24,426 nucleotides of DNA, taken from positions 1-24,426 of the IMG/VR virus record IMGVR_UViG_3300024264_002845; one strand, 5' to 3'. This DNA comes from a virus. The notes under the pieces are model-generated. The model was given only the letters and a program-made list of their open reading frames with translations, searched no databases and was not told the DNA's origin. Of this stretch, positions 1 through 5,274 are shown piece after piece. A program made the position numbers and the translations under genes. How positions within the stretch are numbered: the stretch's first letter is position 1; every line of letters starts with the position of its first letter.

Positions 1-332
1 CCATGATCGATAATAATATCTCCTTCACTACAATGTCGTAGTAACTCATTGATAGTATCCTCTACTGATTCCGCTGGAACTACCATCATGAATATCCCTG
101 GTTGAGGGAATCGAATAGTTTCTCCAGACTTCTCACCATACAATTCTTTTGTTTTAACTACATAAACAAGATTTTCAATCGAGGTTGTGACTCCATTGAA
201 GTAACCTTTTTCATACTGTTCTTCAGCCTTTTGGTAATTGTTTCGATACCCATGTACCTCATGACCTTTTGATCTAAGACGGCGAGACATACCTTCTCCC
301 ATTCGTCCTAGTCCAATCATTCCAACTTTCAT
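1..332 (-). CDS. gnd: 6-phosphogluconate dehydrogenase, N-terminal part (cut by window edge)
   Basis: This gene is read as about 110 codons from an ATG at 332 and runs off the left edge. The N-terminus has a Rossmann dinucleotide-binding motif, GLGRMG at residues 7-12. A second conserved block, with MMVVPAE at residues 82-88 and GDIIID at 104-109, matches the NAD(P)-binding domain of 6-phosphogluconate dehydrogenases. The enzyme oxidatively decarboxylates 6-phosphogluconate to ribulose 5-phosphate and makes NADPH; in cyanophages it is a known auxiliary metabolic gene. An AGAAAGG ribosome binding site lies 5 bases upstream. The residues after the second beta strand are Y29-R30-N31-N32; the arginine suits NADP preference, which is inference. 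Oddities are His110 where many relatives have Gly (IIIDGG), and an extended segment at residues 60-78. The substrate-binding half is outside the window, so a related beta-hydroxyacid dehydrogenase is not fully excluded. The 32-base AT-rich leader (333-364) shows no convincing promoter. Confidence 0.87.
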   Translation of the reverse strand, partial: MKVGMIGLGRMGEGMSRRLRSKGHEVHGYRNNYQKAEEQYEKGYFNGVTTSIENLVYVVKTKELYGEKSGETIRFPQPGIFMMVVPAESVEDTINELLRHCSEGDIIIDH

Positions 333-364
333 AATAACCTTTCTATAATTTAAATTTTTTGCAT

Positions 365-580
365 TCAGTGAACATGAGCGACGTACTCTTTATGGAGTCG
401 CTTTACATCACTATCTAGTCGTTCTTCAGATGCAGTATATCCTTGACTGATCAAGTAATCCATGAAGTCATATGCTTCAGTATCAAGGACAATACCACAT
501 CTAACGAGGGAAGACATTAAGGTTCTTCTTCTTAAGAAGAACATATCATTAATCCTCCAATCACTTTCGATTGTATTCAT
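365..580 (-). CDS. Hypothetical protein, 71 aa
   Basis: This is a small soluble protein that I do not recognise. It has no signal peptide, membrane segment or metal motif; the N-terminal third is basic (LRRRT around residues 16-20) and the rest looks helical. Its ATG at 580 overlaps the stop of the preceding 52-residue gene in an ATGA arrangement. No clear ribosome binding site precedes it, so translation is probably coupled to that gene. It is the last gene before gnd. The overlap and the colinear strand support a real gene; function is unknown. Confidence 0.6.
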   Translation of the reverse strand: MNTIESDWRINDMFFLRRRTLMSSLVRCGIVLDTEAYDFMDYLISQGYTASEERLDSDVKRLHKEYVAHVH

Positions 581-735
581 GAATTTGATGGCGAGTATTG
601 GTCAAGATATAGTTTGAGTTTACATTGGAGATCATCATACTGTTCCCACATATACTCAGACCCAGTTTGTGCCTTGTAGACATCACATGCTTTGATCAGC
701 AAGTGGATGTCATCTTCTTTGAATCGCATTGCCAT
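577..735 (-). CDS. Hypothetical protein, 52 aa
   Basis: This short ORF begins at ATG 735 (MAMRFKEDD...) and ends with TGA at 577. A GGAG ribosome binding site sits 7 bases upstream (743-746), and the stop overlaps the next start by 4 bases (ATGA), which is the phage gene-packing style seen elsewhere here. The product is acidic and probably helical, with several Tyr and Asp residues (WEQYDD near residues 30-35) and one cysteine pair-free CKLKL segment. I do not recognise a family. An internal ATG two codons later (729) is a possible alternative start. Without this gene, 581-753 would be an unexplained gap in an otherwise gapless block. Confidence 0.6.
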   Translation of the reverse strand: MAMRFKEDDIHLLIKACDVYKAQTGSEYMWEQYDDLQCKLKLYLDQYSPSNS

Positions 736-753
736 TCTCTAACTCCATACTAA

Positions 754-1023
754 TTATAACGATTCTCCTTCCTCTGACTGCCCCTTGTCAAGAAACTCTA
801 ACCGTTTCTCCCAAGTGTCGCCACCCTCTTGACCCTTAGCAGGATTGATGCATGTGGCATCACCTAGAGTATTGCATACCAATCCTGCTAGATCTATATT
901 ACTACCTTTCATACCAGTACCAGACCATCTATGGTCTCCATTAATCCAGATAGCGCCACACTTGGGGCACTCTACCCTGGTCATGGAAAGATTAGATAAC
1001 TCTTTATTAGTCTCCTCGGCCAT
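754..1023 (-). CDS. Small zinc-ribbon-like protein, 89 aa
   Basis: The protein has a CPKCG knuckle (Cys19, Cys22) and two further cysteines at 50 and 58, a spacing compatible with one structural zinc site, although the second pair (C-x7-C) is wider than a standard ribbon. A WINGDHRWSGTG stretch (residues 26-37) and a GGDTWEKRLEFL segment near the C-terminus resemble, from memory, a small protein common in T4-like cyanophages. Its role is unknown. An AGAGGAC ribosome binding site lies about 9 bases before the ATG at 1023. The start overlaps the end of the upstream membrane-protein gene by 17 bases. An alternative ATG at 984 (Met14) lacks a good ribosome site. Zinc binding is inferred only from the cysteines. 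Confidence 0.7.
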   Translation of the reverse strand: MAEETNKELSNLSMTRVECPKCGAIWINGDHRWSGTGMKGSNIDLAGLVCNTLGDATCINPAKGQEGGDTWEKRLEFLDKGQSEEGESL

Positions 1024-1222
1024 TGTAATAGTCCTCTGTAAATTTTTTGGAAGGAATGCCTAGTTCTTTTTCTAGTTGTTTCTTCATCCTCCACATTCTA
1101 AGCTTTATTACGAAATATCGCAACTCAAGATCCATGTATACAAACAATCGCATCGTACCTTCGACACCTGCATATGCAACCATAAAGATTACAACCAGTA
1201 TAGAAAGATAAAATGCGATCAT
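1007..1222 (-). CDS. Small single-pass membrane protein, 71 aa
   Basis: One hydrophobic segment at residues 3-20 (YLSILVVIFMVAYAG) is followed by a strongly basic amphipathic stretch (KLRMWRMKKQLEKELG, residues about 41-56) and a polar tail. By the positive-inside rule this predicts an N-out, C-in inner-membrane protein of the host. No family is recognised; similar mini membrane proteins are common in cyanophage accessory regions. No evident ribosome binding site precedes the ATG at 1222. The 30 bases between this gene and the upstream 91-residue gene are AT-rich (ATATATAG around 1243-1250) with no promoter that I can defend. Its 3' end overlaps the next gene by 17 bases. Confidence 0.65.
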   Translation of the reverse strand: MIAFYLSILVVIFMVAYAGVEGTMRLFVYMDLELRYFVIKLRMWRMKKQLEKELGIPSKKFTEDYYNGRGD

Positions 1223-1252
1223 TAGAATGAATGATGATGTATTACTATATAT

Positions 1253-1528
1253 CTAACAATTCCATGCTCTTAGTGACTTTGACAGGCGATCCTCACCTGT
1301 ATTGTTAGAGGCTTTCTGTCTCTTCCTCATGCCCTTCATTCGAGCGCAGAAGGATGCCCGCCTGGGATTTCCAACCTTTTTGCTTGGTGCCTTAAGGTCA
1401 GATCCTGGATTTTCCTTTTCATAAGACTTTCGTCCTTTTTCGTTAAGTCCTCCTTCGGAGTTCTTTCCTGACTTTTTTGTCCAGGCTGCTGCCTCTGTGG
1501 TAAACTGTCCATATGTTTTCTTGTTCAT
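1253..1528 (-). CDS. Very basic conserved phage protein, 91 aa (DUF6321-like)
   Basis: This lysine- and arginine-rich protein has a core of conserved appearance: GGLNEKGRKSYEKENPG (from about residue 26), then LKAPSKK, GNPRRASFCARMKGMRKRQK and SNNTGEDRLSKSLRAWNC to the end. I recall this block as a conserved phage domain (DUF6321, from memory, not checked). The high positive charge suggests nucleic-acid binding or a virion or packaging role; that is inference. It is translated 5 bases after the stop of the 181-residue gene, with a GGGGGAT purine run 8 bases upstream of the ATG, so the two are likely co-expressed. Two cysteines (in SFCAR and at the C-terminus) do not form a recognisable metal site. 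Confidence 0.75.
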   Translation of the reverse strand: MNKKTYGQFTTEAAAWTKKSGKNSEGGLNEKGRKSYEKENPGSDLKAPSKKVGNPRRASFCARMKGMRKRQKASNNTGEDRLSKSLRAWNC

Positions 1529-1533
1529 TGGTC

Positions 1534-2079
1534 TTATCCCCCGACTACTTGCACCTGCTCAACAATAACGTCTGCCCCTGATCCAGCAGTTAGTTTTACA
1601 ACCCTTGTAATTCTTGGAATTAAAAGTGCATTCTCTTGTGCAGCTGCGAGGGTATATGCACCAGCAGCACCAGAAGCATCAATATCTGTGGTAATAGTTG
1701 TATTGGATACGGCAGTAACTTTCTTCCCAGTTGATGCAGCGCTCTCAAAGTCTGTACCAAAATTTGCAGTGTCTCCACCATCTACGGTTTGAATGTAGTC
1801 GCCAACTTCAAATGGATGTGCAGGTGTTCTGCCGTCTACATTAATCGTAATAACACTACCATCTACATTGGTAGCAGATCTAATTGAAGAACCTTTCACA
1901 GTTCCAACGTGCAAATTAGTATCTCCAGCACTAATAGCTGGAAGTTGAATTACAGGACCGTCGTTAATCTGAAGTGTACTTGCAGCAGTCGCAGTACATC
2001 TGATTGTACCAGTCTTTACTGCGATATATGCAGAACCACTGGCTGTCACTGTTGTAGTATCAAGAACGTTGAGTGCCAT
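1534..2079 (-). CDS. Beta-rich putative virion protein, 181 aa
   Basis: This Thr/Ala/Val/Gly-rich protein has no membrane segment and no charged helices, which is the composition of a beta-sandwich structural protein. The N-terminus (MALNVLDTTTVTASGSAYIAV) and the segment LQINDGPVIQLP (about residues 38-49) look like a small coat, decoration or fibre-type module. The C-terminal part carries ITRVVKLTAGSGADVIVEQVQV. I recall similar proteins beside g16 in T4-like cyanophages but know no demonstrated function. It begins 4 bases after the gp16 stop. An AAGGAAA ribosome site lies about 13 bases from the ATG, and a GATAAATA late-promoter match lies 25 bases upstream, suggesting independent late expression. 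Structural role is inference. Confidence 0.75.
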   Translation of the reverse strand: MALNVLDTTTVTASGSAYIAVKTGTIRCTATAASTLQINDGPVIQLPAISAGDTNLHVGTVKGSSIRSATNVDGSVITINVDGRTPAHPFEVGDYIQTVDGGDTANFGTDFESAASTGKKVTAVSNTTITTDIDASGAAGAYTLAAAQENALLIPRITRVVKLTAGSGADVIVEQVQVVGG

Positions 2080-2083
2080 TGTT

Positions 2084-2524
2084 TTAACTATTTCCTTCTT
2101 TAGTATTTATCTGTTTTTGTTGTTTGAGTAGTTTCTGCAGTTCTGCAGTGCTCCCAACGAACAACGCATTGGTTACATTTGTAGGACCAGACTTATTAGT
2201 TGGTGCGTCTAGTTCTCTCATTTTCTTTTGCAGATCTGCAAGTTTATCTGTCATATCTGCAACTTGTTTCATTGCATTAACTGCAACTTCATAAGCTCTG
2301 GGATGATCACTATTCAATGCAACATCAAGGGCCCCTTCTACTGCCTCTTGACCTTTCTCAATTAGAGAATATAGATTGCCCCTAGTATACTCATAATCTT
2401 TTGTTTGATCATCAGTATCATCTTTACCTTTTGGTTTGGGGACTTCTTTTACAATTTCAGTTTCTTCTGGAACATTGGGGTTAGCAATATTCAAAACATC
2501 ATCTAGTCCATCAAATGTTCCCAT
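2084..2524 (-). CDS. 16: Terminase small subunit gp16
   Basis: gp16 is the small terminase, which binds concatemeric DNA and stimulates the gp17 packaging ATPase. The protein is 146 residues, close to T4 gp16 (164). It has an acidic/lysine-rich N-terminal tail (PKPKGKDDTDDQTKDYEYTR, about residues 29-48), then a helical core. The core runs from LYSLIEKGQEAVEGAL into the coiled-coil heptads MTDKLADLQKKMREL, the region that oligomerises in T4-like small terminases, and ends with a polar tail. Identification rests on this architecture plus position directly after gp13-14-15. The start at 2524 has an excellent AAGGAG site 8 bases upstream. gp17 does not follow within the window. Confidence 0.85.
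   Translation of the reverse strand: MGTFDGLDDVLNIANPNVPEETEIVKEVPKPKGKDDTDDQTKDYEYTRGNLYSLIEKGQEAVEGALDVALNSDHPRAYEVAVNAMKQVADMTDKLADLQKKMRELDAPTNKSGPTNVTNALFVGSTAELQKLLKQQKQINTKEGNS
2104..2111 (-). promoter_or_regulatory. Probable T4-type late promoter (GATAAATA)
   Basis: On the minus strand this reads GATAAATA, fitting the NATAAATA late motif described for T4-like cyanophages. It lies inside the last codons of the gp16 gene, 25 bases before the ATG of the 181-residue gene, so a transcript would start just before that ribosome site. It is a one-base variant of T4 TATAAATA. Confidence 0.5.
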
Positions 2525-2535
2525 GATTTTACTCC

Positions 2536-3342
2536 TTAAGTAATAGTTTCATCCTGACCAGTGACAGGATTCCACTGTACATAACTATCGTTTGCAGTCC
2601 AAGTTTCACTAAACCCAAAGTCGTCGTTAACTTCTGCAGTAACTGGATCTGGTTGTGCAGTGTATCTCATAGCTCTTGGTTGATTTACAGTATCTACTTT
2701 TGTGTAAACATCTGCAATAGCCTTCTTGATAATACTGCTATCACTGACAGGACCGTAGAGATATGTCTTAGTCGAGAACTGCATTGTATAAACAATTGCC
2801 CTTCTCTTCATGTAGTCGCCCTCATAGTCATCTTCATAAGAAATACTAGTGAGGGTAATAGGTACATCTTTCTTCTCATTAATCACACTTACTAAATTAA
2901 GAGTAATATTGAAAGATGGTTGGAAGTATGGAAGAATTTGTTCAACGATCTGAACTGCATCATCACTATTTTTTGCAATGATTGCAAGTTCAAAGTCGAT
3001 GTTATATGGTACAGGCATGTATGCCTTTCGCACCTTTGACTCATTATCGGGATCAATTGCTTTAATTGTCTGGATAGGAGATACTTTTCTACTGGCATCA
3101 TAAGAAAGATTTTTTACTTCAAATGCCATCCTAGGAAGAACCATTTGTATTGGTTGTTCCTGAGTGGTTTGTTGTTCTAATCTTGCAAGAAATTTTTGCT
3201 TAGGTCCATAACTGAGAGGAACTTTCATAGACTCAATACGACCAGATTCTCCCGATCTGCGAATCTCAATGTCGTTAAACAGAGTTCCAAACCCAACAAT
3301 AGTTTTACGAATAATTTCGTGGTATGTGTATGTACCTAACAT
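2536..3342 (-). CDS. 15: Tail sheath stabilizer and completion protein gp15
   Basis: gp15 caps the contractile tail: it forms the hexamer at the head-proximal end of sheath and tube and docks to the neck. The protein is 268 residues, essentially the T4 length (272). The segment QIVEQILPYFQP (about residues 134-145) is a hallmark I recognise from T4 gp15. The N-terminus contains a GTLFNDIEIRR segment and IESMKVPLSYGPKQKFLARL, also matching the family layout. The ATG at 3342 overlaps the gp14 stop by one base (TAATG), with an AAGGAGA ribosome site about 8 bases upstream. A perfect late-promoter octamer lies 116 bases upstream, within gp14. The C-terminal 40 residues are acidic and polar and probably less conserved. 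Confidence 0.93.
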   Translation of the reverse strand: MLGTYTYHEIIRKTIVGFGTLFNDIEIRRSGESGRIESMKVPLSYGPKQKFLARLEQQTTQEQPIQMVLPRMAFEVKNLSYDASRKVSPIQTIKAIDPDNESKVRKAYMPVPYNIDFELAIIAKNSDDAVQIVEQILPYFQPSFNITLNLVSVINEKKDVPITLTSISYEDDYEGDYMKRRAIVYTMQFSTKTYLYGPVSDSSIIKKAIADVYTKVDTVNQPRAMRYTAQPDPVTAEVNDDFGFSETWTANDSYVQWNPVTGQDETIT

Positions 3343-4466
3343 TAGTAACTGTCTCCTTGATTTCCAAAGTCACCGAATGGGTTTGTTTCCGTCCAATCAA
3401 TGATATCATCTGCCTCGGTCTCGATATAATCGTTTTGATCCCAGACACTGTTAGTATTATTTATAGTGTTATATGACTCGGGACTCCACTGGGCCCCAGA
3501 AGTAATACCAGTTACTGTTTCTGCAGTAGTAAAGACTCCTGTTCTGTTGATAACCTGAAGTTCTCTTGTGGAACTATTCCAAGATTTAACTTCCGCTCTA
3601 TTGTCTTTGGGGGAGTAGTCCACTGATACAGTAGGTGAACTAGTATAACCTGTGCCCCCACTTGTAATAGTAATGCCAGTGACAATACCAGCACTAGAAA
3701 CTGTAGCAGTCGCCGTAGCACCACTTCCGCCGCCTCCTGTAATTGTGATTGATGGAGGTAATGCAGCGTTATAGTTACTACCACCATCGGTAATAGTTAT
3801 TGCAGTTACTGCATCACCTGTAATAGTTGATGTTGCCTTGGCATGATATTCATCACCTACAACTTCTTCTCCAACTGTAAAGTCTCCTGTACCACCAGGA
3901 TCCATAATAAGTTTAATTGCATTCGCAAATGTAGTTTCGATTGCATCAATTGCTGCATCTCCAGTATCAATAACTTCATCACTGTACTCAAAGAGTTCAC
4001 ATCTGATCTCGTATACAAATGCTCCGTATGGATTTTTAAGTTGGTAAAAGGGTTTCTTATACTCTACAAATTTAATTTCAAATAATTTCTTAGTTAACGG
4101 GAAGTAGATTAGATCTCCTTCATTTGGTCTACCTTCTCTAATCAAAGTAGCATTGTCATCTACTTCTTCAGTCCATCTCTTTCTGGAAACAATAAACGTT
4201 GCTTGATCAGTTACTCTAATACCAAATTTACTATACAAATCCCCATCTCCCTCAAACCCTTCAACGTTTGCAATATACATTTCCAGTGTATATGCATCGT
4301 CAAATTTTGAAGAAACATCTTCTCCAAACAACTCGTCTCTATTGACGAGTGTTCTTGGCATGTACTTTAGATCTTGTCCATAGATTTTTATTTGCTCGAT
4401 AACGAGATCCTCATAGAGGTCTCTTTCTGCTTGTGTGCCTTGAGAGAAATAGGAATTAAGTGCCAT
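3342..4466 (-). CDS. 14: Neck protein gp14 with an inserted Gly-Tyr beta-repeat domain
   Basis: gp14, with gp13, closes the portal of the filled head and receives the tail. The N-terminal MALNSYFSQG...LYEDLVIEQIKIYG matches the T4 neck-protein family. I start at ATG 4466, one base after the gp13 stop, with TTGGA just upstream; a TTG start at 4475 would add only MDD. The product is 374 residues, far longer than T4 gp14 (256). Much of the excess is at about residues 200-290, where GDEYHAKA leads into two copies of an ITITxGGxxY beta repeat rich in Gly, Thr and Ala. That repeat also occurs in the giant structural protein. The C-terminus is acidic (DIIDWTETNPFGDFGNQGDSY). Gene order 13-14-15 makes the assignment firm. 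Confidence 0.92.
   Translation of the reverse strand: MALNSYFSQGTQAERDLYEDLVIEQIKIYGQDLKYMPRTLVNRDELFGEDVSSKFDDAYTLEMYIANVEGFEGDGDLYSKFGIRVTDQATFIVSRKRWTEEVDDNATLIREGRPNEGDLIYFPLTKKLFEIKFVEYKKPFYQLKNPYGAFVYEIRCELFEYSDEVIDTGDAAIDAIETTFANAIKLIMDPGGTGDFTVGEEVVGDEYHAKATSTITGDAVTAITITDGGSNYNAALPPSITITGGGGSGATATATVSSAGIVTGITITSGGTGYTSSPTVSVDYSPKDNRAEVKSWNSSTRELQVINRTGVFTTAETVTGITSGAQWSPESYNTINNTNSVWDQNDYIETEADDIIDWTETNPFGDFGNQGDSY
3458..3465 (-). promoter_or_regulatory. T4-type late promoter motif (TATAAATA) inside gp14
   Basis: This is an exact minus-strand TATAAATA, the octamer recognised by the phage late sigma factor gp55. It lies in the 3' part of gp14, 116 bases upstream of the gp15 ATG, so it could give extra gp15-gp16 transcripts. 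It could be a chance match in coding sequence (it encodes part of a Thr-Ile-Asn-Asn stretch), but this octamer is rare and I did not see it on the plus strand. Confidence 0.5.
3600..3870 (-). repeat. Gly-Tyr beta-repeat insert within gp14
   Basis: The insert holds two tandem units, ITITDGGSNYNAALPPSITI and ITITSGGTGYTSSPTVSV, separated by a GGGGSGATATATVSSAG linker and preceded by YHAKA. The same pattern, including YHAKA, recurs in the 3,073-residue protein at 15390-15560. It is probably a surface-exposed beta domain added to the neck protein. Confidence 0.7.
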
Positions 4467-4467
4467 A

Positions 4468-5268
4468 TCATCCAATCAGATCTAGTGGTGGAAGTTCATG
4501 ATGATCTCTAAGTTCTTTACCTAGATTTTCTATAGTTTGAACAGCATCATCATATATTTTAGTCCCATTGAGAGTTACGCCGCCAGGAAGTTGTACACCA
4601 TCATACTTGATGAGGTTTGCTCCCCACTGTCTTTTGAATAGAGCAGTGGTGTAATCAAGCATCCATGGTTCTTGGTAGATCTTAGGGAAGTTATCTGGAT
4701 CGATAGACTTATAACAATCAATGATAATATACTGATCTTCTCTAGTATCTGAACGAAAATCCATATCAACATATAGACGATCAGTAGTTTGAGTGTATCT
4801 AACAGGTTTCTTTCCAACTAAAAGGAAATCAATCTGTGCCAGTTGTTGTTGAATAATATAGTAATGTGCAAAAGATGCTGACGTAAAGTCATACATATCA
4901 TTCAGTCTCATTTGATAACGAACATCAAAGAAACTCATTGAGTTCTTATCACCAAAATCAAAGATACCTTGGACACTAATCACATCAGTTGGCAGTTGAA
5001 TATATGTCTGACCTTCTTCATATACTGTTCCGTCAGCAGTAGTAATAGTATCGTTTGTTTCTCGCAGTCTTGTTATTTCTGCTGCAGTAAACTTATGCTT
5101 TAAATAAGCATGATACATACTATCATAACCAAACTCCTGAAACTTAGACAATGCATAATCGATTGCATCATCAAGTTGAGTATCATCAACATTGATTTCC
5201 AAGACTGGTTTACCCAATCTTCTCAAACAATATTCTTTAAGTTCTGTTCTAGTAGTTGGTTTTGCCAT
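4468..5268 (-). CDS. 13: Neck protein gp13
   Basis: gp13 joins the packaged head just below the portal and, with gp14, stops DNA leaking before tail attachment. The protein is 266 residues (T4: 309). The N-terminal LKEYCLRRLGKPVLEINVDD followed by LDDAIDYALSKFQEFGYDS is characteristic of T4-like marine phage gp13; the C-terminal WMLDYTTALFKRQWGANLIKYDGVQLPGG block is likewise typical. No signal or membrane segment is present. It starts 6 bases after the stop of the 655-residue fibre gene, without a clear Shine-Dalgarno sequence, so translation is probably coupled. The next gene, gp14, begins one base after its stop. Confidence 0.92.
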   Translation of the reverse strand: MAKPTTRTELKEYCLRRLGKPVLEINVDDTQLDDAIDYALSKFQEFGYDSMYHAYLKHKFTAAEITRLRETNDTITTADGTVYEEGQTYIQLPTDVISVQGIFDFGDKNSMSFFDVRYQMRLNDMYDFTSASFAHYYIIQQQLAQIDFLLVGKKPVRYTQTTDRLYVDMDFRSDTREDQYIIIDCYKSIDPDNFPKIYQEPWMLDYTTALFKRQWGANLIKYDGVQLPGGVTLNGTKIYDDAVQTIENLGKELRDHHELPPLDLIG

Positions 5269-5274
5269 TGGTTA

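Noticed and set aside
333-400. Host-type promoter before gnd (TTCACT ... TATAGA)
   Set aside because: The spacing between the boxes is about 19 bases and both boxes are weak. AT-rich sequence alone explains the match, and readthrough from upstream genes is sufficient.
1223-1252. AT-rich ATATATAG in the gap before the membrane-protein gene as a promoter
   Set aside because: It does not match the TATAAATA late octamer and has no -35 element. The gap is only 30 bases.
4467-4475. TTG start for gp14 at 4475
   Set aside because: ATG 4466 gives the family-typical MALNSYF start, sits one base after the gp13 stop, and needs no rare initiator.
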